A stretch of DNA of 39,071 bases from Clostridiales bacterium. GTDB taxonomy: Bacteria > Bacillota > Clostridia > Lachnospirales > WQUN01. Position numbers and translations under genes: made by a program. Shown piece by piece: positions 31,090-39,071 of this stretch. Each line of letters starts with the position of its first letter. The first letter of the stretch is position 1. Below the pieces are notes generated by a model. That model saw nothing but the letters and a program-made list of their open reading frames with translations, did not search any database and was not told where the DNA came from. The stretch is taken from positions 1 through 39,071 of the forward strand of contig JAISWZ010000481.1 in NCBI GenBank assembly GCA_031270945.1. The letters run 5' to 3'.

Positions 31090-32919
31090 TCACGAGCTTC
31101 GCTTCTTTCTAGGCGTCTTGGTCGAGGCAAAAAACTCTGACGACTTCTTGCCAAGCATTGGCGTGACCGACAAAAACAGCAACAGCGCCACCCGCCAAAA
31201 CGTCTGATCTATGACAATAAGACCCGCGACAAAGTTCAGCGTCCCGAAAATCGCGTAAACGTGAAGCGCCCATGTCTTTTTGCCGCTGAGGTGGAAGATG
31301 ACCTTAGCCAACGGTGAAAGGGCCAGGAAGGCTGTGTAGGCCAAAGTCGCGTTTGATACGATGCCTAGGAGCCTCAAGACTATGAGAATAGCGTAAATGG
31401 CGGAAGTAATGACGCTGATCGCATTAAAGGCAATTGTGACTGCCTTTGCGAAATCAAGCTCTTCCTGGGTTAACGAATCTCGATTGCGCGAGGAACGAGA
31501 CTTTTCTTTGGAGCGGGAAGAGGAATCCTTCTTGGATACAAGCTCCAAGACCGTCGTGCCGTCTTTGCCCTTGACTAGCTCGTAATCGTCGTATGCCAGC
31601 TCTTCTTCGTCAAAATCGGAGTCGTCGTAATCAGAGTCGTCGTCTTCGTCGTCGTCATCTTCGTCATCTTCGTCTTCTTCATCTTCATCGAGCTCATCCT
31701 CTTCGAACTCGTCTTCTTCGAACTCATTTTCTTCGTCCGAAAGGTCAACAAGCTCGTCATCCTCGTCAAACTCGTCTTCGTCGTCATATTCGTCGTAGCT
31801 GTCGCTTATCTCAAGCTCAACTTCCTCAAGCGTATCCAGGCAGAACTCGAACCCTGATATGGCGGGAGGCTCATCAATGTACAGCAATCTCGCTCTTGCG
31901 TCTGACTTGTTCTTTTCCGCCTCCTTAAGCATCAGAACCTTGTCCTTGCTCAATTGCCCGCTCTTTGGATCCAGCTCCTGGATGCTGAGATAGCGCTTTT
32001 TCCATCTGACGTAATCCTTCATGGCTCTTTGGAATTGGACAGGGTTATGATAGCGGGACTCTTTCTTGAAAGAGCAAGCCTTTGCTATGATCTTGCCAAA
32101 AAGGTCGTCAACGCCGGGCGGAGGAGCGATGAGCTTGCCGTCAGTCCTGGAGCTGAAGGCGTTCGCGCGATCATCGTCTGTGAGGCTTTCGGGGACGGGC
32201 GGCAAAAAGGGCATGCGGCCTCCGTTAAGGCAGCTGTAAAGGACAATCCCCAGAGAGTACAGGTCATCGCTTGAGTCAGTCTCAAAGGACGAGTAGGATT
32301 CAGGAGACAGGCAGGTGCAGTCTTGCTTGTACTGCGGCAAGGACAGGCGCTTGTCTATCCGGTTGATGGCGCTTCTGCCCCCCAGCAGGAAAGAGCCGCT
32401 TGAATCCACGAAGATGTTTGAGGGCTTGACGTTGGCGTGCACTATGTTCTCTTTGTGGAAGGCTTCAAGCGCTATCGCCGCATCCTGGGCCAGCCTTGCC
32501 GCGCCGTTCAGGACGCTTTTGAGCCCCTGCTCCGACACGTAAGCCTCAAGGCTCTGATGGTAGTCCATAAGTATCAGCAGATCGAAGCCATAGCCGTCTT
32601 TGTGGGGAACATGCTTTATTTCCCTGAAGTGGACAAGGCTGGAGCAATCAGAGAGCTTTTGCATTGTATTGAAATCTGCGATTATGTCTTGGGCCAGCTC
32701 AGCTATCCTGGCTTTGAGCCTGTCATGCTTGACTGTGCCCTTAAGCTCGTCCAGCTCTGAAGCGTTATTTGGAAATGATATGAACTTCACCGCCGCTTGT
32801 TCGACCATGTCAGACACTGTTCTCTTTACTTTGTAAACCTCGCTGCATTCGCCCCTTCCAATGAGCTCCTCGATCATCCACGAACCCCAAAGCGGTTCAT
32901 ATTTCTTTATGTCAGCCAT
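31090..32919 (-). CDS. membrane-anchored protein-kinase-like protein, probably a pseudokinase
   Basis: This is a 609-residue protein with a Hanks-type kinase fold at about residues 12-310. A glycine loop IGRGECSEVY and the ATP-binding Lys45 (AAVKFI) are present. The catalytic loop reads VHANVKPSN, so the catalytic Asp is Asn163. Where DFG is expected near residue 179 the sequence is LLGGRSA. SPESYSSFETDSSDDLYSLGIVL fits the activation segment and helix F region. Both catalytic aspartates are missing, so phosphotransfer is unlikely and it probably works as a binding or scaffold protein. Residues about 373-448 are almost all Asp/Glu. A Ser/Arg/Lys-rich stretch follows, then about four membrane helices from about 492 to 592. 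GGGGGA precedes ATG by about 5 nt. No phosphatase or FHA gene is near. Confidence 0.85.
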   Translation of the reverse strand: MADIKKYEPLWGSWMIEELIGRGECSEVYKVKRTVSDMVEQAAVKFISFPNNASELDELKGTVKHDRLKARIAELAQDIIADFNTMQKLSDCSSLVHFREIKHVPHKDGYGFDLLILMDYHQSLEAYVSEQGLKSVLNGAARLAQDAAIALEAFHKENIVHANVKPSNIFVDSSGSFLLGGRSAINRIDKRLSLPQYKQDCTCLSPESYSSFETDSSDDLYSLGIVLYSCLNGGRMPFLPPVPESLTDDDRANAFSSRTDGKLIAPPPGVDDLFGKIIAKACSFKKESRYHNPVQFQRAMKDYVRWKKRYLSIQELDPKSGQLSKDKVLMLKEAEKNKSDARARLLYIDEPPAISGFEFCLDTLEEVELEISDSYDEYDDEDEFDEDDELVDLSDEENEFEEDEFEEDELDEDEEDEDDEDDDDEDDDSDYDDSDFDEEELAYDDYELVKGKDGTTVLELVSKKDSSSRSKEKSRSSRNRDSLTQEELDFAKAVTIAFNAISVITSAIYAILIVLRLLGIVSNATLAYTAFLALSPLAKVIFHLSGKKTWALHVYAIFGTLNFVAGLIVIDQTFWRVALLLFLSVTPMLGKKSSEFFASTKTPRKKRSS

Positions 32920-33662
32920 TTCTATCCCCCAGTTGTGTTTCTGTATATATTCCCCCAGGGTGCTGGATCTGCTTTGAAAGATGGATCAAAAAGGGGGACG
33001 CGCTCAGGCAAAAAGGCAACGCGCGATTGCTGGCATGTAACCATTTTACAACGAGGCGTGCTAAAGCGCAAGCAAAAACGGGATTTTTGCCAAACAATTG
33101 TTTTTGACGCGGTTTGAAACATCTGGAGGGGCTGCCTGGAATGAGGATTAATTGCGTAGATCCATGTATCCAGTGGGGATCACGAGGGTAGGCAAAAAAC
33201 TTGCGACAATAGGTACCGCCATCTGAGAAAAAGAATTTCGCGAATAGCAATATCCACCATGGAATTTAAAGAGAGCTGACGGATAAAAGCGGGTCGTTTG
33301 CAGCAAAGCTCCTGCCTGTCCGGGCTAAATCCGGACTCATTGGGACAAAGCTAAAATTTTCAAAGGTAGGCCTTGGGCCTTTACGGGAACCGCAAGCAAA
33401 TTAGTTGACACGCGTGTAAAATATAAGCAAATTATGGGGACGGCTTGGAAGCTCATAGCAAGTCAAAGTTTGTCTTGATTATTGCCGCAATTCATCGTAT
33501 CATAGAACTAGAGTGCGCGATTTTGCGCTCGATATCCAGCATATGGCGCTTGTCTGCGCCATCAGGCAAGGCTTGGCGGCATTATTTGCGGCGAAAGTGT
33601 CTGGCGACGCTTTCGCTTAGAGCATATGTTTTGCGAAACTCACGAAAATTTTGTAAAACTCT
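32920..33662. other. intergenic region upstream of sbcD and of the kinase-like gene
   Basis: About 740 bp without a supported gene, between divergent genes. Visible are a GTCCGG...CCGGAC hairpin near 33.32 kb, a TTGACA (33405-33410) overlapping the palindrome ACACGCGTGT (33408-33417), and the direct repeat AAGCAAATTA at 33394-33403 and 33425-33434. A short GAGCATAT sequence at 33620 resembles an end of the MITE-like family but is too short to call. Confidence 0.5.
33394..33434 (+). promoter_or_regulatory. possible regulatory site upstream of sbcDC
   Basis: Two AAGCAAATTA repeats start 31 bp apart, about three helical turns, around a consensus TTGACA and the palindrome ACACGCGTGT. No good -10 is seen at 17 bp (CAAATT), so the promoter reading is weak. 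Confidence 0.3.
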
Positions 33663-33718
33663 AGGAAGGAGTGCCCTGACGGCTGCGATTGCAGCCAAGT
33701 CAGGGCGGGCTGGCAATG
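33663..33718 (+). promoter_or_regulatory. SD-hairpin-ATG initiation region of sbcD
   Basis: AGGAAGGAG (33663-33671) is followed by a hairpin with arms 33673-33686 and 33691-33706 (14 bp, one AA bulge, GATT loop), then 9 nt and the ATG at 33716. The linear SD-to-ATG distance is about 44 nt; with the hairpin folded it is about 10. Confidence 0.65.
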
Positions 33719-34927
33719 AGGATACTTCATACGTCAGACTGGCACTTTGGAAAGCATTTGGAAAACCGCTCACGCATACCGGAGCAGGAGCTCTTCGTGG
33801 ATGAGCTGGCCGCGATAGCGGATAGGGAGAAAGCCGACCTGATTCTTGTGGCGGGGGACATTTACGACACCTACAACCCGTCGGCTGAGGCTGAGCAGCT
33901 GTGCTACAAGGCTCTCTTGCTGCTCTCGAAGAACGGATCGAGACCTATCGTGCTGATTCCGGGCAACCACGACAGCCCGGAGAGGATAGCGGCGCCCGCA
34001 ACGCTGGCGGCAAGGTCTGGGATATTCATAATAGATTCGCAGAAAACCCTGATTGAGAGCCAGACGTTTGAGAAGTTCAGCGTGAGCGGCAAAATGGGCG
34101 CTTCAATCGAGATCACCATTGGAGACGAGACAGCAATAATAGCTTGCGTTCCGTTTCCCAGCGAGAAAAGGCTAAGCGAGGTCTTTGAAGGCGAGGTCAC
34201 GGAAGAGGGGTTGCAGAAGACCTATTCTGAGAAAGTCGGAGAGATATTCGGCAGACTTTCTGAGCCATACCGCGACGACACGATAAATCTGGCCATGGGC
34301 CACTTTTTTGTAAGCGGAGGGGAGCTCTCTGGATCTGAAAGGGAGATCCAGCTTGGAGGAAGCTATTCTGTGGATCCAAGCGCTCTTCCAGCAAAAGCGC
34401 AGTACATAGCGCTGGGGCACCTTCACAGGCCGCAAAAGGCGGCTGGGGTGAGCAACGCCTATTACTCAGGCTCTCCTGTACAGTACTCGAAGTCTGAAAC
34501 CGGCTACGCCAAGTGCGTTTACATGGTGGAAGCGCACGTGGGCAAGGAACCTGTGATAGACAAGATACATTTGTCGAATTACAAGCCTGTGGAGGTTTGG
34601 CCGTTCAAGTCCATCGAAGAGGCGATTGCCGCTTGCGAGAAAAGAGCTGGCGAAAACACCTGGGTGTTTATAGAGATAGAGACTGACAGGCCGCTTAAGC
34701 CGTCAGAGATAAGAGCGATGAAGACAGCCAAGGATGACATAGTGGAGATAAGGCCGATTTATGACAAGGCGGAAAAAGTCTCTCGAGAGAAAGAGGCGGA
34801 AAAGACCATAGCCGAGGAATTCATTGGCTTTTACACGAAGCAAAAAGGGGTAGGCCCCGGCGAGGAAACGCTGAAGCTATTCTTGGCGCTGTGCGGGGAG
34901 GCTGGATATGAAACCGCTGAAGCTTAA
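33716..34927 (+). CDS. sbcD: SbcD nuclease subunit (Mre11 family)
   Basis: This is a 403-residue Mn-dependent nuclease that works with SbcC to cut DNA hairpins and protein-blocked ends, removing long palindromes. The phosphoesterase motifs are in order: TSDWHFG (Asp8, His10), AGDIYD, IPGNHDSPERI, MGHFFVSGG and LGHLHRPQ. The C-terminal capping region is present. By family likeness (MRILHTSDWH) the start is ATG 33716. A TTG at 33689 in frame would add nine residues and lies inside the hairpin. It overlaps sbcC by 20 bp, the usual sbcDC arrangement. A palindrome-cutting enzyme is of interest in a region so rich in inverted repeats, but the pair is common in bacteria. Confidence 0.96.
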   Translation: MRILHTSDWHFGKHLENRSRIPEQELFVDELAAIADREKADLILVAGDIYDTYNPSAEAEQLCYKALLLLSKNGSRPIVLIPGNHDSPERIAAPATLAARSGIFIIDSQKTLIESQTFEKFSVSGKMGASIEITIGDETAIIACVPFPSEKRLSEVFEGEVTEEGLQKTYSEKVGEIFGRLSEPYRDDTINLAMGHFFVSGGELSGSEREIQLGGSYSVDPSALPAKAQYIALGHLHRPQKAAGVSNAYYSGSPVQYSKSETGYAKCVYMVEAHVGKEPVIDKIHLSNYKPVEVWPFKSIEEAIAACEKRAGENTWVFIEIETDRPLKPSEIRAMKTAKDDIVEIRPIYDKAEKVSREKEAEKTIAEEFIGFYTKQKGVGPGEETLKLFLALCGEAGYETAEA

Positions 34928-37900
34928 GATAAAAGGGCTCAACAGCTTTGAGCAGGAGCAGTCGATAGATTTCGAGAAGCTCACAGCCCACGGGCTGTTT
35001 GGCATCTGCGGCCCCACGGGAAGCGGGAAGACCACAATCATTGACGCGATAACAATGTGCCTTTACAGCGAGATGGCAAGGTACGGAAGCAAGGGCAAGG
35101 AATGCGTTAACACTGCTAGCGACACGATATCGCTTGTCTTCTCATTTGAGATCGGCGAAAAGATCTACACTGTAGAGAGAGGCTTCAAGCGCAGGAAAGA
35201 TCGCGAGGAAGCGAACAACGTAGCCGCCAGGCTCTTTGAGATGACGGAGCAGGGAAACAAAATCGTGGAGGACAAGCCCTCCAGGGTGACCGAGGCGATA
35301 ACGAAGCTGATAGGAATCAGCTACGACGACTTTACGAGATCGGTTATCCTTCCCCAGGGAAAGTTCAGCGAGTTTTTGCTATTGGCCAAGAACGAGAGAA
35401 GCGACATGCTCCAGCGCATCTTCCAGCTTCAAAAGTATGGCGGGGAGCTCAGGAACAAAGTGACCGCCTTGAAAAAGGAAACCGAAGGCAAAATGGCGTT
35501 GGTTGCAAAAGAGCTGGAGCTTTTGGGGGACATCACTGAGCAAAGAATCAAGGACGAGCGGATCAGCCTGGAAGGCACTGACGTAATCATAAAAAGGCTA
35601 AAGGAAGAGGAAGAGAAAACCCAGACCCTCTGGAGGGCGGCCAGCGCGCTCCTTGAAACTGTGGCAGAGAGAAACGCGGCCTTGGCCAAGGTCACAGCGC
35701 TGAGCAAGCAGGCGCCCCAGATGGATCTTAAAAGGGAAGCGCTGTCTAAAGCCCTTCTTGCGGACAGAGCCACCCCGTTGATATCTGAAGCCAGAAAAAG
35801 CAAGGACAAGTCCGAGGCTTTGAAGACCAGCCTTGACGACGCGGAGAAAAAGGCCCGAGCCGAAGCCAAGAGGGAAGACCTCCTTCGCCCGGCGCACGAC
35901 GAAGCCTTGATCAAGAAGGAAACCCAATATCCGCTTCTCTTGCAGGAAGAAGCCAACCTGAAGCAGGCGGTTAAGATAGCGACAGACATCAAGGAGTCGG
36001 AAGCGGCGCTTTCAAGGCTCCTGGCGGACATCAAAGGGAAAGAAGGCGAAGCCCAGGCAAAGCGGGCAGAGAAGTCAGCTGTCATAGCAGCTTCCGGGAA
36101 AACGGCGAAGAAGCTCCTGGAAGAGGAAGAGCGCAAGGCGTCTCTGGAAATCCCACAGGAGTTCAGGATATCTGTAGACGAAGGGCTTAGCCTTGCGAAG
36201 ACGTTTGTGGATCTCAGAGAAAGATCAAGAGCGGCATCCCTGGGCACCGAAGAGGCGCTGCGCCAGCTGGAGAAGGCGAAAGCCGATAGCGCAACCGCTT
36301 CAGCCGCCGTCACGACAGCAAAATCCGCCATAGCCGATCACGCTTCAGCCGTGCCGGGCACAGCCGAGGAGCTGGCAGCGATCAAGGAAAGCTTGGGAAA
36401 CAAGAAGCGGGAGTCAGAGGCCAGGATTGAAACCAAGCAGCGGCTGGATCAAGCAATCGGACAGAGAGCCCAAGAAAGCGCCCTGGCGCAAAAGTGCAAC
36501 AACGATCTGAGAAAGGCTGACACTGAGCTTGACAAGGCGAAACGGGAGCTGGACGCCACAAGCGCCGAGCATATCCGGGTCACCCAGTCAAACGCCATAG
36601 CCATTTTGTCGCACTCCCTGGAAGAGGGAAAGCCCTGCCCGGTTTGCGGATCAACCAGCCATCCGGCGAAGATTGAGCTTGCGGCCTTGAACTCATTGAA
36701 TTCAGCGAATTCATTGAATTCAGCCAGCTCGTTTAAGGTCGAAATTGACTTTCTGGAAAAAAGGCTAAAGAAGTGCGAGACCGCTCACAAGAACGCTGAC
36801 GCGAAGCAAAGGGACGCGCTGGTTGAAGCTACGACGCACCAAAACAACCTGGCGGCTTTGGAGATGAACATCAAGGCCATCGCAGATACCCTAGGCGCGT
36901 TTGACATGGCCAAGGAACGAAGCGAAGTCACGGCTCTGGAAAGAAAGGCCCAAAACCTGGATCTAGCCATCAAGGCTTGGCAGGCCAAGAAAGAGGAGCT
37001 GGACAAGGCGCTTGCGCAGAAGGAAAAGCTGGAAGTCCAAGCGATAGGCCAGCTTGATATGGCCAACAAGATCCTGGACGGCAAAAGGGCAGACAGCGAA
37101 AAAGCCAAAGTTGAGCTTGCCTTGGCAAAAGAAAAGCTCGATCTGGCAATCGGATCTTTCGAGCCCATTCCCCGTTTCAACCTAGACGTCCCCTTCAGCT
37201 TTGAGTACTGGAAGAATGTTGTCCTGGACTGCGACAAGAAAAGAGCCGCCGCCGAAAGAAGCGAGAAAAAGCTTAGGATCGAGAAAAAGTCTTCTGACGA
37301 AAAACTGGAGGCAATCACTTCAGCCGAGTCAGCCATAGCGTCAGATCTCTCGTCTCTTAACGGCCAAGCCATGACGAAGAAGCAGACAATGCAATCCAGA
37401 AAGGAAGAGCTTAAGACAATGGCCAAGACGCAAGATCCGGCCCTTGAGCTCAAGAACGCCCAACTAAGCATAAAGGCCATAATCAAAGCCTATGATGACG
37501 CAAAAAAGGCCTTGGATCAATGCCTTGAAAAGAGAAAAGCCCTTGACGAGGAATGCGCCTCTCTCAAGACCCAGTATGGCACAGTGCTGGAACTGCTCAA
37601 GAACCAAGAAGAAAGCCGTGACGCCCTGCTTCTTGAGCTAGGCTTCCAAACACCGAAAGAGGCTCTCAGCTTTGCCCTGTCGCGTCAAGAGAAGGCCTCA
37701 ATCGAAACCCAGCTGGCCCAGTTTGACAGCGAAGCCAAGAAAGCCTCCGACAACCTGGAGCGCATTCTCAAAAAGCTCGAAGGGCAGGAGACGGAAGGCG
37801 TTGCCGACAAGGCCAAAGAGCACAAAGCCAGGCTAGAGATGCTAGCCAATGAGATAGATTCAAAGATCTCCTACTACGCGGTGCTAAAAGAGCGGGTTGA

Positions 37901-38471
37901 GAGCATGGAGAAAAACCTCAGCCGCGTAACCGAGCTTCGCAAGTCAAAAGAGAGGCTCTACAAGTTCATGGATCAGATCGATGACCTGGCCAAGCTCTTT
38001 GTAGGCAACCACTTTGTGGACTTCCTGGCGAAGAAGCACCTGGAGTATATCGCGGCGGACGCCTCGGCAAGGCTTAAGGACATGACCGCAGGCCGCTATG
38101 CCCTGGAGCTTTCAGAAACGGATTTTATCATAAGGGACGACTACAACGGCGGCATGAGAAGATCTCCCAAGACCCTTTCCGGCGGCGAGACCTTTATTGC
38201 CTCGCTTTGCCTGGCCCTTGCTCTTTCAAGCAAGATCCAGCTGAAAAACAGCGCTCCTCTTGATCTGTTCTTCCTGGACGAGGGATTTGGAACCCTGGAC
38301 TCCGAGCTTCTGGATACAGTCATGACTGTCCTGGAAAAGCTCCGCTACGACGAGATGAAGATTGGCGTAATAACCCACGTTGAAGAGCTCAAAAACAGGT
38401 TGCCAGCCAAGCTCTTGGTGGAGCCGGCCGAGCCGGGGGTTCACGGGACGAAGGTTAGGCTGGACGCGTAG
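34908..38471 (+). CDS. sbcC: SbcC ATPase subunit (Rad50/SMC family)
   Basis: This 1187-residue SMC-like ATPase is the partner of SbcD. Walker A GPTGSGKTT lies near residue 35 and the Q-loop region is SVILPQGKFSEFLLL. Two long charged coiled-coil arms follow, with the zinc hook GKPCPVCGSTSHP (Cys577, Cys580) in the middle. The signature LSGGETFIASL and Walker B DLFFLDEGFGTLD are at the C-terminus, then VITHVEEL. Just after the hook is a short Leu-Asn-Ser-Ala repeat encoded by a repeated TTGAATTCAGC-type DNA unit (36687-36727), not expected in the family. The length is within the family range. Translation is probably coupled to sbcD through the overlap. Confidence 0.96.
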   Translation: MKPLKLKIKGLNSFEQEQSIDFEKLTAHGLFGICGPTGSGKTTIIDAITMCLYSEMARYGSKGKECVNTASDTISLVFSFEIGEKIYTVERGFKRRKDREEANNVAARLFEMTEQGNKIVEDKPSRVTEAITKLIGISYDDFTRSVILPQGKFSEFLLLAKNERSDMLQRIFQLQKYGGELRNKVTALKKETEGKMALVAKELELLGDITEQRIKDERISLEGTDVIIKRLKEEEEKTQTLWRAASALLETVAERNAALAKVTALSKQAPQMDLKREALSKALLADRATPLISEARKSKDKSEALKTSLDDAEKKARAEAKREDLLRPAHDEALIKKETQYPLLLQEEANLKQAVKIATDIKESEAALSRLLADIKGKEGEAQAKRAEKSAVIAASGKTAKKLLEEEERKASLEIPQEFRISVDEGLSLAKTFVDLRERSRAASLGTEEALRQLEKAKADSATASAAVTTAKSAIADHASAVPGTAEELAAIKESLGNKKRESEARIETKQRLDQAIGQRAQESALAQKCNNDLRKADTELDKAKRELDATSAEHIRVTQSNAIAILSHSLEEGKPCPVCGSTSHPAKIELAALNSLNSANSLNSASSFKVEIDFLEKRLKKCETAHKNADAKQRDALVEATTHQNNLAALEMNIKAIADTLGAFDMAKERSEVTALERKAQNLDLAIKAWQAKKEELDKALAQKEKLEVQAIGQLDMANKILDGKRADSEKAKVELALAKEKLDLAIGSFEPIPRFNLDVPFSFEYWKNVVLDCDKKRAAAERSEKKLRIEKKSSDEKLEAITSAESAIASDLSSLNGQAMTKKQTMQSRKEELKTMAKTQDPALELKNAQLSIKAIIKAYDDAKKALDQCLEKRKALDEECASLKTQYGTVLELLKNQEESRDALLLELGFQTPKEALSFALSRQEKASIETQLAQFDSEAKKASDNLERILKKLEGQETEGVADKAKEHKARLEMLANEIDSKISYYAVLKERVESMEKNLSRVTELRKSKERLYKFMDQIDDLAKLFVGNHFVDFLAKKHLEYIAADASARLKDMTAGRYALELSETDFIIRDDYNGGMRRSPKTLSGGETFIASLCLALALSSKIQLKNSAPLDLFFLDEGFGTLDSELLDTVMTVLEKLRYDEMKIGVITHVEELKNRLPAKLLVEPAEPGVHGTKVRLDA

Positions 38472-38511
38472 CGTACGCAGGCAAATATTTATCGCGTGAA
38501 GCTGTTGCAGG

Positions 38512-38546
38512 AAGGGCTAGTGGAGGCAAAGCCTCCACTAGCCCTT
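38512..38546 (+). terminator. hairpin after sbcC, terminator-like but without T-run
   Basis: A perfect 16-bp stem (38512-38527 with 38531-38546) with an AAA loop, 40 bp after the sbcC stop. It is followed by TTGTGG rather than a run of T, so termination is uncertain; it may stabilise the mRNA end. Confidence 0.5.
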
Positions 38547-38663
38547 GTGGCAGCTGCGTGTTCATCTGGAACTTGTTTTTGGGAAAAGAGTTTTACGCAA
38601 AGCTCAGCGCTTGATTTTAGCCTCGGACGCAACTTCGGGATTGCGCTAAAGGGATTCGCCTTT

Positions 38664-38756
38664 AATAAAAAAATAATAAATTTAAAAAAACAAAAAAATT
38701 AAAAAACAAAAATATAAAAAATAAAAAATTAAAAAAAAATAAAAAAATTATAAAAT
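38664..38756 (+). repeat. A-rich, G-free tract upstream of response-regulator gene
   Basis: About 93 bp are almost only A with scattered T and C, and no G. It resembles the tract at 7834-7934 and the microsatellite at 7203-7277. Here it ends about 50 bp before the response-regulator start, where it could act as curved or UP-element DNA, or as an unstable spacer. Confidence 0.75.
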
Positions 38757-38807
38757 CTCAAGCCAAGATCCTGCAAATCAAGATTTCCAAGGCAAAGAGG
38801 TGAGACT

Positions 38808-39071
38808 GTGTACAATATAGCCTTTGTAGAAGACGACAAAAACCAAGTGGAGCTTTTCAAGGATTACCTGAGCCAGTACCAGGAGCAGACAGGGCAGCAG
38901 ATCAAGCCGCACTTTTTCGCTGACGGGGAGGACATTCTGGCGGCCATGCCGATAAGCCTGGACATCATATTCCTGGACATAATGATGAGAAACGTGGACG
39001 GGATGACGGCGGCCGCCAAGATCCGGGAGGCTGACAAGAACGTCATAATAATATTCATAACCAACATGTCC
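38808..39071 (+). CDS. response regulator receiver domain, partial
   Basis: The frame opens at GTG 38808, with AGAGGTGA (38796-38803) 4 nt upstream, and runs off the window after 88 residues. It starts VYNIAFVEDDKNQVELF with the acidic pair of a CheY-like receiver. The phosphoacceptor Asp is in DIIFLDIMM and the conserved Thr/Ser region is reached in IIIFITNMS. The sequence style (long first helix, FLDIMM, GMTAAAKIR) is like LytTR-type regulators such as AgrA/VirR, but the output domain is outside the window. A sensor kinase may follow it. Confidence 0.88.
   Translation, partial: MYNIAFVEDDKNQVELFKDYLSQYQEQTGQQIKPHFFADGEDILAAMPISLDIIFLDIMMRNVDGMTAAAKIREADKNVIIIFITNMS

Noticed and set aside
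33620..33628. GAGCATATG as another end of the MITE-like family
   Set aside because: Only eight bases match and there is no CCC run or partner end, so it cannot be told from chance.
35429..36331. 300-residue minus-strand open frame inside sbcC
   Set aside because: It is antisense to the coiled-coil arm and consists mainly of Ser, Ala and Leu, the expected mirror of Glu/Lys/Ala-rich codons.

Overview
The window looks like the chromosome of an anaerobic, plant-polysaccharide-degrading bacterium, most likely a low-to-mid G+C Bacillota (Clostridia-type). This is an inference from strong AGGAGG-type ribosome binding sites, frequent TTG starts, LAGC-type lipoproteins, Listeria-Bacteroides (Flg_new) repeats, a GPH sugar symporter and many glycoside hydrolases. 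No rRNA, tRNA, CRISPR array or intact transposase gene was found, so the taxonomy stays tentative. Most genes look roughly G+C-balanced by eye. The clear exceptions are an AT-rich island at about 26.95-27.56 kb and three extremely A-rich, G-poor tracts.

Layout. (1) 1-2.4 kb, minus strand: a PstS-like lipoprotein cut by the window edge, and a CsoR-type metal-sensing repressor. (2) 2.8-7.8 kb, plus strand: a five-gene ABC importer of the peptide/nickel family (binding lipoprotein, two permeases, two ATPases). All its genes overlap, it has a recognisable promoter with a dyad across it, and it ends in a strong bidirectional terminator. (3) 8-30.6 kb: a carbohydrate-utilisation region. It holds a 1668-residue secreted GH10 xylanase with twelve Flg_new repeats, a GH36 alpha-galactosidase, a GH95 alpha-L-fucosidase-type enzyme, an AlbA_2/RecG-C-type regulator, rhamnulose-1-phosphate aldolase, a beta-propeller-like/rhodanese fusion, a GH3 enzyme with an Ig-like tail, a GPH symporter, a second GH3 enzyme and an AraC regulator. 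Together these fit extracellular attack on xylan or xyloglucan-type material, uptake of oligosaccharides and intracellular trimming. (4) 31-32.9 kb: a membrane-anchored protein-kinase-like protein that has lost its catalytic aspartates. (5) 33.7-38.5 kb: sbcD-sbcC. (6) 38.8 kb to the end: the start of a response regulator.

The intergenic DNA is unusually structured. There is a family of MITE-like inverted-repeat elements (ends GAGCATATCCC...GGGATATGCTC), three of them exactly flanked by TA. One of these supplies the last base of the AraC stop codon. A palindrome of about 14 bp (GCCGCTTAGGCGGC) is reiterated every 20-21 bp at two distant loci. A 26-bp tandem array alternates two unit types. 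Two genes, the xylanase and sbcD, have a perfect or near-perfect hairpin placed exactly between the Shine-Dalgarno sequence and the start codon, so that folding would restore normal spacing. One ABC ATPase carries an in-frame Asn/Lys microsatellite insertion, and similar A-rich DNA follows the same gene. These are the least ordinary signals in the window.
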